Below, piece by piece: positions 7,484 through 14,707 of a stretch of 36,761 nucleotides of DNA; position 1 is the first letter of the stretch; every line of letters begins with the position of its first letter. The stretch is from Vibrio xiamenensis (GTDB lineage Bacteria; Pseudomonadota; Gammaproteobacteria; Enterobacterales; Vibrionaceae). The position numbers and the translations under genes were made by a program. The stretch spans positions 1 to 36,761 of the forward strand of contig NZ_FNDD01000044.1 in assembly GCF_900100015.1 (NCBI RefSeq), written 5' to 3'. The notes under the pieces are model-generated. The model was not told the DNA's origin and did not search any database. It was given only the letters and a program-made list of their open reading frames with translations.

Positions 7484-8149
7484 ATGATTATCGCTATTGA
7501 AGGCATCGATGGGAGTGGGAAAAATACTCAGGCTAACCTTTTAGCAAAAAAACTATCGGAAATCGGCCACGATGTCGTACTTCTTGGCTTTCCGTGTTAT
7601 TCGGAAACATTTTTTGGTAAAGAAGTAGGCCACTACTTAAATGGTGAGTTTGGTGGGTTGGATGAGGTTCCACCTAAACTTGCCTCGATGCTCTATGCTG
7701 GTGATAGATTCGAGAAGAGAGACGATATTCTGAAAGCTCTGAATAGTGGTTCGGTGATTATCATTGATAGATATGTATCTTCAAATATCGCACATCAGTC
7801 GGCAAAATTAGTAGGGGCCGAGAGAGTGAAGCTCCAACATTGGATAGAAAAACTTGAATATGATGTCTATGGATTACCAAAAGCCAATATTAATATCTTA
7901 CTAAATCTAGATGCAGTGAATTCATCTAAGTTAGTTCAACTTAAGGACACTCGTGACTACACTGCGAAAAGTCATGACTTACATGAGGAAAACTCTAGTT
8001 ATTTAGAAGAGGTTGCAGCAGTTTATTACTCAATTGCAAAAAATGCTGATGACTGGAAAATTATTAATTGTTTAGAGGGAAATTCATTAAGATCTATCGA
8101 CGATATATCAAATGATGTTCTTTCAACAGTTTTGGGAACGTTGGATTAG
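7484..8149 (+). CDS. Thymidylate kinase-like protein
   Basis: 221 aa of the dTMP kinase family, which converts dTMP to dTDP with ATP. Visible motifs: P-loop EGIDGSGKNTQ (residues 6-16), YAGDR (71-75), the base/phosphate-binding DRYVSSNIAHQSAK (95-108), and a likely LID around 147-165. The residue after the P-loop lysine is Asn instead of Thr/Ser (GKN), an uncommon but possibly tolerated form. The gene is separate from the host tmk, which normally lies beside holB, so it is accessory. It is the third gene of the radical SAM operon, with GAGAAAATAA before its ATG. It may phosphorylate a nucleotide altered by the radical SAM enzyme, as kinases do near prokaryotic viperins; this is inference. Confidence 0.85.
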   Translation: MIIAIEGIDGSGKNTQANLLAKKLSEIGHDVVLLGFPCYSETFFGKEVGHYLNGEFGGLDEVPPKLASMLYAGDRFEKRDDILKALNSGSVIIIDRYVSSNIAHQSAKLVGAERVKLQHWIEKLEYDVYGLPKANINILLNLDAVNSSKLVQLKDTRDYTAKSHDLHEENSSYLEEVAAVYYSIAKNADDWKIINCLEGNSLRSIDDISNDVLSTVLGTLD

Positions 8150-8303
8150 TGATATTTATATTCCCATTTTTCTTTTGGTAGAATCTTATTGTATCAAAGA
8201 TATATTACTCTAAAAGAAATACAATACATACAATCCTTCAAGAAGATATCCAGTGTTCTACCCCTAGTTAGGGGTAGACAGTGTATGACATGTTAGTTTA
8301 CTT

Positions 8304-8630
8304 CTAGATCATCGTTTTTAAAGACAGTCTTGTAAGCATTTTCAATGCATTGTCGAAAATTGGGCTATAGATGTGCTGAGGAAACTCTTTTGGCAACCTA
8401 GTATTTAAACGTTCTATAGCTTTTGGAAGCTCGGTTTTCATTGTGTCGAGAATTCCCTGCATTATGTCTTGTTTAAAGCGGACATGCTGTGCGGTTGCCA
8501 GAAAATGGCAAGGGTAAATCTTGTTGATTTCGTATTTTCTACCCCTTGATATTTTTAGCCTCATACCTGAAGTTATCCGCACTTTTCTAATTTGCGTGAT
8601 TACTCTAAGAAGGTCTTGTCCAATAGTTTG
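8304..8630 (-). pseudogene. HipA-like kinase C-terminal remnant
   Basis: The minus-strand frame encodes about 92 aa from a GTG at 8582 (open back to 8630) with HFLATAQHVRF, ELPKAIERLNTRLPKEFP and YSPIFDNALKMLTRL. This pattern matches the extreme C terminus of HipA-family serine/threonine kinases, toxins of type II toxin-antitoxin systems. The kinase core is missing and there is no HipB-like gene nearby. A stop lies at 8631-8633. Most likely it is a leftover of a lost toxin-antitoxin module; a small independent gene is less likely. Confidence 0.5.
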
Positions 8631-9030
8631 TTACAACTTTGCAGCTCCTTGGCAGTTCGATTTGAACTCGGCTATGAGCTCTCTGAGCTCAAAATCAACC
8701 TAGCAACATGATGTTCAAAATATGTGATCTATGCCCATGTTTTTCATCCGGTTCTAACGCTCTATTTTATCTTCGAAGTAGTTAAATCATTCTCCCTTCT
8801 TGAACGGATGCAGACACAACTTAGGTGTTATTGCTCACAAGCTCTTCTGCTGATTTCTTGAATCGGTCGTGGGTAAATCGACTTTATCCCCCCATTTTTC
8901 TCATTCTCATAACACACAATATTCATCGCGCAAGCCCCTTGAAAATAGCGTAATTTGTTGTTTTTAAGGGGGTTGCGCGTTTGTCGAATCATGTTTTCAT
9001 CAAACTTCATTTTGAATGGAGAGTTGAAAT
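8631..9030. other. Intergenic region before the recombinase operon
   Basis: About 400 bp with no convincing gene. It must contain the promoter of the recombinase operon. Its main feature is the large inverted repeat at 8927-8979, listed separately. Confidence 0.5.
8927..8979. promoter_or_regulatory. Large inverted repeat upstream of the recombinase operon
   Basis: Arms at 8927-8940 (CGCGCAAGCCCCTT) and 8966-8979 (AAGGGGGTTGCGCG) pair at 13 of 14 positions around a 25-nt loop. It lies 52 bp before the first recombinase start. It could be an attenuator or leader hairpin, an operator for self-regulation, or a recombinase-binding site. The final GC-rich arm is not followed by a T-run, so it is not a simple terminator. 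Confidence 0.6.
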
Positions 9031-10173
9031 TTGAAAGTAACCTACGAAAGCATGGCAACGAATATGGAAGTCGTGACAATCACACATCTTCCTGTTTTTT
9101 GGGATCGCTCAGGAAGAATTATGCCGGCTGAAACGGCTTATGTAAGGGATAAAATTGAATCTGGCTTTTGGTCGTCTGTACACACTGTTCGATCAAATAC
9201 GAATAGCATTGCGCAGTTTTCCTCATTTTTAGAAGATCAGGAGATTTCCCTCAAAGATGTTCAAATCAAACACCTTGTTCAGTGGCGAAACAGTTTAGCT
9301 ACTAAATTTGGATATGAACGCGTATCCAATCGAACGCTCAACGTGCGTTTACGTGCCATTGTGGGATTTATTGAATGGGCACTATCCCATAATTATATCC
9401 AAGATAGTTTTTGGGGGCTTCGCGTTGAAAAATTAATTCGTACAGGCCAGCTGAATTTTAATCAAAAACAGCAAGCTCAGCGAATTCGTAGTATTCGACT
9501 GTTACTAACAGAGTCTACTTGTCGGGATCCGTTACCGACTATGGAAGATATTGAGCGGTTTTCCAAAAAATTGCCTAAATCATTTCGACCTATGATGGCG
9601 TTGATGTTAGGAACGGGAATGCGAATTAGTGAAGTGTTGTCTGCGCCAGTGTCTGCATTCCCGTCGTATGCCTCAGTTCTAAAAGACCCAAACCGGATGT
9701 ATAGCATCCGTCTCGATAGTCGAGTGATGACCATTAAAAACAACAAGACCCGAACGGTGTTTATCCCAGGGCGTTTGTTTTTGACGATTTATGATCAAGT
9801 CAGCCCATCGTTGTATGCAGGTAATCAATCACTATTTTTTGCTAATGAAAATCATCAAGCTTGGACGCCATCGACCATACAAAAATCATTTAAAAGAGCG
9901 TCGAATCTCGCTGGGTTACGGTACTCCATTACACCTCATACTCTGAGGCATGTATTTGCAACAGGTACACTTGAGAAGTGGCAGGAGTCTGGCTTTTCTT
10001 CTGAAATGGCTTGCTTAATCTGGTTGCAGAAGCAACTGGGGCACAGCCAGGTATCAACAACTGCAAACATATATATCAATATGACCAGCGAGCTGCATGC
10101 GCATGACCGCAAAGTGCTTCAACAATATGAACAAGATCTTTGTCAAATGATGCAGGAGGCAGATGATGAGTAA
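9031..10173 (+). CDS. Tyrosine recombinase 1 of the island module
   Basis: 380 aa. An N-terminal SAM-like core-binding domain (about 45-125) is followed by a catalytic domain with all expected residues: Arg198 (GTGMRISE), Lys239 (NNKTRTVFIP), His303/Arg306 (HTLRHVFAT), His338 (LGHSQ) and nucleophile Tyr348 (NIYIN). It cuts and rejoins DNA through a 3'-phosphotyrosine link. The TTG start is chosen because GGAGAG lies 7 nt before it; the in-frame ATG at 9052 has no ribosome site. It overlaps the next gene by 11 nt. Size and position match the TnpA role of Tn554-type elements. It is probably the active integrase. Confidence 0.9.
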   Translation: MKVTYESMATNMEVVTITHLPVFWDRSGRIMPAETAYVRDKIESGFWSSVHTVRSNTNSIAQFSSFLEDQEISLKDVQIKHLVQWRNSLATKFGYERVSNRTLNVRLRAIVGFIEWALSHNYIQDSFWGLRVEKLIRTGQLNFNQKQQAQRIRSIRLLLTESTCRDPLPTMEDIERFSKKLPKSFRPMMALMLGTGMRISEVLSAPVSAFPSYASVLKDPNRMYSIRLDSRVMTIKNNKTRTVFIPGRLFLTIYDQVSPSLYAGNQSLFFANENHQAWTPSTIQKSFKRASNLAGLRYSITPHTLRHVFATGTLEKWQESGFSSEMACLIWLQKQLGHSQVSTTANIYINMTSELHAHDRKVLQQYEQDLCQMMQEADDE

Positions 10174-11905
10174 CCCATCTCAAAGCAATAACCTTTTGTA
10201 CTTCAAAGCACCACTAATGTGGACTTTTTCAGATCCAGTACATGGTAATTATCATTTTGATGTGAACGCGAGAATCACCGAATATCCGCATTTGAAGACC
10301 ATTATTTTGCAATTGAATGAGGGGTTGTATGGCTTACATTGCAAAGGTTTTGCGTTGAAATCTCTTGGGCAATACCGTCGAGCGATTGATATGTTTTTGC
10401 TGTACTTAAACACAGAAAATACCGTCGATGATATTGCCGATTGTGATTATGAATTCTTGCTCAGTTATTTAAAGTGGTTTCAATTGAGACCACTTCAAGA
10501 TGGAGAAAGAAAAGGTAAACGTCGTAAGTCTATTGGTATTGCTCGATTGCTCCCTAGATTGTTGGTCAGTATTGCGGAGTTGCAGCCCGATAGCGTACAT
10601 ATTGATGTATTGCTTGGTCATTTACCTTCGCTTCCTGGTATTCCCAGTTCTCCCAGAGAACCTTACTCAAAGCGCGAGTTCCGTCAAATCCTCAAAGCGT
10701 GTAAATCGATTGTTGATTTGGACAAAAAAGGGGAATGGCAGGGGGCTGACTCTGTTGTCCTAGCTTCGGCTGCGGTATTGATGTCGATTTACACGTTAGC
10801 GAATAAGTCGGACATTTTAAGGTTACAAGTGGATTCGATGTACCCTCACCCTCATGACCCGGAGCGTCGTGTTTGTTTTGCTTTTTATAAACCACGCGCA
10901 AAACATCGCACTATCATTAAAGATTTCTCTAATATTGATGAACGTGAACTAGAGATGTTCGCAGAATCGCGTTTATTTCATATGAGTGCAAAAGGTTTAT
11001 TTGAGTACCTTAAAGAGAGGTCAGATAAATATCGTGATCGAGTTTCTGATGATATTCGAGATTCCATTTGGCTATATGCCATTTGCTCCCAAGGAAAGGA
11101 AGAACGTTTAACCTCATTGAAGTCTGGGTACTTGGACAGTAGTCGCAATAAAAACAAGAATGCAGCCGTTCCGTTGGATGTTATTGCAAACCTATATGAT
11201 TTGAGGGATGACCAAGATCAAGAATTAAGGATTCGACTCTCTCGGTTGCGGCCGACGTGTGTTCAGATTTTACGCCGCTATGGTTCTGTGGCGAGTATCT
11301 CTCGTATTTTGGGACACAAACTAAATTTTGGTATGAGATATTCGCCTACAACTGAACGGCATTATTTAAATGCGAGTCCAGAACAGAAAGCGCGGATAAG
11401 CCTATTGCTCAGTCGTCTTCATGACTATTCAGTCACGGGGGTGGTTGAAACATGGATTCAATATGAGCAGCAAAACGTGCTGACAGAAGCGCAGAAAACG
11501 GAGTTGAACTTACTTCAGAGTGATTCCCGTTTCAAAACACATGTCGCGAGCTGTAATAATCCGAAAAATAAGGAACAATCGTTGTCTTCTGGACCTCATT
11601 GTTTGGATTTTATGCAATGTTTGCTTTGTCCCCACATGGTGATTTTAGAAACTGATTTATGGCGATTATTCTCATTTCAACGGGCGTTACGCCATGATTT
11701 TGAATCAGGAAGAATTCCCTCGGTTTCATGGATGAAACGCTATGGCATCTACTTAAAAATCCTGGAAGAGGATATTCCCCACGCATTCCGTCATCGTCCG
11801 TTAGTTGTAAAAAAAGCGAATGAACGAGCGGAACAAACGCCGTATCCGTTATGGAACCTGAATGATCAATCTTATCTTGCTCAGATGCTGTCGATGGTGG
11901 AATAA
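10163..11905 (+). CDS. Tyrosine recombinase-like protein 2, degenerate active site
   Basis: 580 aa, related to the integrase fold but with altered catalytic residues. The first Arg position reads ANKSDIL (Lys215 in place of Arg), and the HxxR box reads SRLR (Arg363 kept, His lost). The GH box (RILGHKL, His385) and a possible Tyr401 (TERHYLN) remain. A C-terminal cysteine group (C464, C480, C486, C489) could bind zinc. AGGAGG lies 6 nt before the ATG at 10166, which may be the true start rather than 10163. Overlap with the first recombinase gene suggests coupled translation. It is likely a structural or targeting partner in a multi-recombinase complex, comparable to GmtZ-like or TnpB-like proteins; which one is uncertain. 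Confidence 0.75.
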   Translation: MMSNPSQSNNLLYFKAPLMWTFSDPVHGNYHFDVNARITEYPHLKTIILQLNEGLYGLHCKGFALKSLGQYRRAIDMFLLYLNTENTVDDIADCDYEFLLSYLKWFQLRPLQDGERKGKRRKSIGIARLLPRLLVSIAELQPDSVHIDVLLGHLPSLPGIPSSPREPYSKREFRQILKACKSIVDLDKKGEWQGADSVVLASAAVLMSIYTLANKSDILRLQVDSMYPHPHDPERRVCFAFYKPRAKHRTIIKDFSNIDERELEMFAESRLFHMSAKGLFEYLKERSDKYRDRVSDDIRDSIWLYAICSQGKEERLTSLKSGYLDSSRNKNKNAAVPLDVIANLYDLRDDQDQELRIRLSRLRPTCVQILRRYGSVASISRILGHKLNFGMRYSPTTERHYLNASPEQKARISLLLSRLHDYSVTGVVETWIQYEQQNVLTEAQKTELNLLQSDSRFKTHVASCNNPKNKEQSLSSGPHCLDFMQCLLCPHMVILETDLWRLFSFQRALRHDFESGRIPSVSWMKRYGIYLKILEEDIPHAFRHRPLVVKKANERAEQTPYPLWNLNDQSYLAQMLSMVE

Positions 11906-11911
11906 AAAAGT

Positions 11912-13852
11912 ATGGATAGAAAAAAAGAATTAGTGGATGATTTAGCGGTAAGTCATGTTGAGGCAACTCGTTCAACTCAAACGATCACAGTACAAAAAAT
12001 AAAATATGCAACGTTGCAAGAAAAATTAGGGTTGTCGATTGGGTTATATGATGGCTATGACCTAGGGCGTTACGGTGCTGACACGTGGCTACTCCAACAT
12101 TTTAGTGGAAATGCAAATATTCCACGATCTACAAAAAATCTTTCATTTACAGAGGAATGTGAAACCCGAAGTGTTAAGTGTTCAACTCGTCAACACGGCT
12201 ATAGCGTAGATGAGGCTACCCGAGATTGTCTGTGGCTACGATTCTCTGATGGGATCTCGGCCAATACTCTGAAAGGAGAATTAAAAGCATGGAAAGTATT
12301 TACTCAGTGGTGGGTGAATACTTTCCGTGGAATGGCATTTGAAGATTGGCTTCAATCACCTTCAGGGCTAGATCAATATCTTCAGTGGATAAAGAAAGAC
12401 TTTCGTCCGGGCCGTGAAAACTCGTATGTAAGCAAGGAAACTCAAATACTCAGGCTCTCGCCAATTTACCAGTTATATCATTATCGGCATTTGTTAAAAG
12501 TAGGATTTAGTTATCCTCCCTTTAGAGGGCTAAAAGGTGAAGCGGTCGTCGGTAAAATGAAGAAGCGTAACCAAATACAGGTGATTGAGGAGGATAAATG
12601 GAAAGCATTAATTCAGGCTGCATGGGCTCGTATTGATTTATCTGAATATCCGATCCAAACCTATGTTGACTATTGGACAACTAAACAATCTGAATTTGTT
12701 TCATTACCCACTAGAGATGGAAAAAATCCGTCAACATCCACGGTGACCAATAGAAAGAAAGCCTTCCTTTTGACTAAAGGGTATGAGACTTATACTGAAC
12801 TCGAATTAGACATTATTTTATTCGAAGGTGCTGCGATAATTCTGATTCTGGCACTGACCGGCATGCGGCAAAGTGAATTATCAGGTCTATCGATGGATTG
12901 TTTCCAAGAGAAGAAAACCGAGTTTCTTTCGACGAATTATGGTTCAAGCTTCCTTCGAGGAGAAACCTATAAGTATTCGTATTTGCCAGAAGGACAACAT
13001 CATATATGGTTAGTCCCTCAAGAGATAAATGCAGTCATTGAACGAGTCAATCAGTTGAATCAGCATCGTCGAGAGAAAAATCAGCGACTTTTGTCAAGTG
13101 CTAACGGTAATTCTGATCCATTGGTCATCAGTGAAGCAATAAAAGCATCAAATGGTTTGTTCTTGTCTCCTGGTATCAATGCTAAGCACCACTATTCATT
13201 ACAATTGGTAGGTACAACTATTAATCGAAGAATTACTCGTTTTATTGAGTATTCAGAGATCGAAACTGCAGAAAAAATTACCCCTCATCGATTTCGTCGC
13301 ACGTTGGCTCGTTTTGTAGCGTTATCCCCTTTAGGAAGTGTGGAGGCGTTGCGCGAGCAATTTGGGCATCTTACTGCGGATATCACGCAGTACTACATGC
13401 AAGGTGGTGATGATGAGCTGTTAAATTGGATTGCTGAGGATCAGAGTGAGTTTCAAAAATCTGTCATGGATATGCAGGTGGAGAGTTCTCGTCCAAAGCA
13501 TGGCGGCTTAGGGGAGTTGATGGCAAATGAACAATATGCAGCACGAGATTTTAAAACGGCGAAAAATCTAAAAACGCTTCAGAAGCAGATTGGTACTGGA
13601 ATGGAGGTGCAGTTAAATGCGCATTCAGTTTCCGTTCGGCCGATTGATAAAGGTGCTTGTTCAAATAATTGTCGTCTCAATCGAGTCCAGTGCATTTCGT
13701 GTGAGAACTGCGTTATTACAACCGCGCAATTACCATTTTGGGAGGACCAACTCCAAATGATGGAAGCGTGTGAAAAAGAAGGGATCGTTCAAGGCCTTGA
13801 TAAAGTTCGTGATCTCGTTCATCAATTGAAAGAAGAAGCACTGTATGGCTAG
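11912..13852 (+). CDS. Tyrosine recombinase 3, large, with C-terminal cysteine cluster
   Basis: 646 aa. A long N-terminal DNA-binding region (about 100-230) precedes a catalytic domain with Arg319 (LTGMRQSELS), His459/Arg462 (TPHRFRRTLA), His486 (EQFGHLT) and Tyr494/495 (ITQYYMQ), so catalysis looks possible. A C-terminal set C583-x3-C587-x6-C594-x2-C597-x2-C600 looks like a zinc-binding module. It starts 6 nt after the second gene's stop and overlaps the next gene by 8 nt, so the four form one operon. The large size and Cys-rich tail are shared with TnpB of Tn554 (about 630 aa) and recombinases of Gamma-Mobile-Trio islands; exact family membership was not tested. Confidence 0.85.
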   Translation: MDRKKELVDDLAVSHVEATRSTQTITVQKIKYATLQEKLGLSIGLYDGYDLGRYGADTWLLQHFSGNANIPRSTKNLSFTEECETRSVKCSTRQHGYSVDEATRDCLWLRFSDGISANTLKGELKAWKVFTQWWVNTFRGMAFEDWLQSPSGLDQYLQWIKKDFRPGRENSYVSKETQILRLSPIYQLYHYRHLLKVGFSYPPFRGLKGEAVVGKMKKRNQIQVIEEDKWKALIQAAWARIDLSEYPIQTYVDYWTTKQSEFVSLPTRDGKNPSTSTVTNRKKAFLLTKGYETYTELELDIILFEGAAIILILALTGMRQSELSGLSMDCFQEKKTEFLSTNYGSSFLRGETYKYSYLPEGQHHIWLVPQEINAVIERVNQLNQHRREKNQRLLSSANGNSDPLVISEAIKASNGLFLSPGINAKHHYSLQLVGTTINRRITRFIEYSEIETAEKITPHRFRRTLARFVALSPLGSVEALREQFGHLTADITQYYMQGGDDELLNWIAEDQSEFQKSVMDMQVESSRPKHGGLGELMANEQYAARDFKTAKNLKTLQKQIGTGMEVQLNAHSVSVRPIDKGACSNNCRLNRVQCISCENCVITTAQLPFWEDQLQMMEACEKEGIVQGLDKVRDLVHQLKEEALYG

Positions 13853-14534
13853 TCACGACTTTGTTGAGAGAGTCAAAGAGGCTTTACAGGCATTAGATGA
13901 CATTCGCCCTGAGGATGTATTGTCAGGGCGACAAAAAATGATGTCGTTACGGTTGTTTTCTCAGACGTTCGACATTAGTCGAACGTCGCTAGGCACTCAT
14001 CGTGATGTAGGCCGGATGGTTTCGAAAGCCATTGATCGTTGGAATGATGCACATGTATCAGTTCATACTACTTTGAAAGAGTCTAAACCTCAAAATAAGA
14101 AAGACAAACTTCAGAAGACAATTGATGAACAACTAATTGAAATTCAAAACCTGCGCCTAGCACAGATCGATGAATGGCAAGAAAAGCGTCAGTTTGAACA
14201 AGAGCTAAAAGAGGCGCTTTCAGAGTTAGAACAATTAAAAAATGTTGGGCGATTCCCTTCTATCGTTGAGGGGTTTACAGCTCACTACGCAAATTCAACG
14301 CCACTCTGGTTTCAGTTTGAAGTATTACGATTGTATGGATCAGAACATGAACCTGTGATGCGCAATGTTGAAGAACTAAAAAATCGCTATGGCCCCGTGT
14401 TACCTGGTGGAGTAGAAGCCTTTTACTCACTGCTAGTGAGGCCCGAGCCCAGCTTTTATGGGCGAACAATAATTGAATCATTGAAGGCGAGTTCTGAGGA
14501 TGTTGAGAGTTTACTAAAAATGCGTAGTGCTTGA
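13845..14534 (+). CDS. Coiled-coil recombinase-associated protein
   Basis: 229 aa. An N-terminal segment (about 1-75) carries GRQKMMSLRLFSQTFDISRTSLGTH, a helix-turn-helix-like pattern. A charged coiled coil (about 90-140, KDKLQKTIDEQLIEIQNLRL) and a C-terminal globular part follow. It overlaps recombinase 3 by 8 nt and ends the operon just before a strong terminator. Its place after large tyrosine recombinases matches the small accessory protein TnpC of Tn554 or GmtX, which influence orientation and efficiency of insertion. No enzymatic motif is visible. An internal perfect hairpin, ACGTTCGAC-ATTA-GTCGAACGT, lies at 13965-13986. Confidence 0.75.
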   Translation: MASHDFVERVKEALQALDDIRPEDVLSGRQKMMSLRLFSQTFDISRTSLGTHRDVGRMVSKAIDRWNDAHVSVHTTLKESKPQNKKDKLQKTIDEQLIEIQNLRLAQIDEWQEKRQFEQELKEALSELEQLKNVGRFPSIVEGFTAHYANSTPLWFQFEVLRLYGSEHEPVMRNVEELKNRYGPVLPGGVEAFYSLLVRPEPSFYGRTIIESLKASSEDVESLLKMRSA

Positions 14535-14539
14535 AGTGG

Positions 14540-14570
14540 AAGTCCAAGGTTGCTTGGACTTTTTTATTTT
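14540..14570 (+). terminator. Terminator of the recombinase operon
   Basis: A perfect 8-bp stem AGTCCAAG/CTTGGACT (14541-14548, 14553-14560) with a GTTG loop is followed by TTTTTATTTT. It lies 6 nt after the stop of the coiled-coil gene and separates the recombination module from the cargo ATPase. Confidence 0.9.
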
Positions 14571-14668
14571 AGAAGGTATGTCGATTGATCATCGCATAAA
14601 CCTGATTTTGTAATCCTCCCTGTTTTATATGAACGAAAGTAATGTGTTTTCAGTTGGATATGATACTT

Positions 14669-14683
14669 GTACAATGTTTGTAC
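14669..14683. promoter_or_regulatory. Inverted repeat before the ATPase gene (possible operator)
   Basis: GTACAA-TGT-TTGTAC, a perfect 6-bp inverted repeat with a 3-bp centre. It overlaps a second palindrome, TTGTACAA, and lies 24-38 bp before the preferred ATG. It is placed where an operator or promoter-proximal site would be. Confidence 0.4.
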
Positions 14684-14707
14684 TGATCCTTGCGTAAGAT
14701 ACTCATT

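Noticed and set aside
8828..9079. Open frame on the minus strand upstream of the recombinase operon
   Set aside because: Covers the large inverted repeat and the recombinase start region, without any family features.
9031..14534. RIT (recombinase in trio) element or integron integrase
   Set aside because: RIT recombinases are about 300-400 aa each; here two proteins are 580 and 646 aa with a fourth coiled-coil gene. There is no attC array or integron integrase insertion motif.
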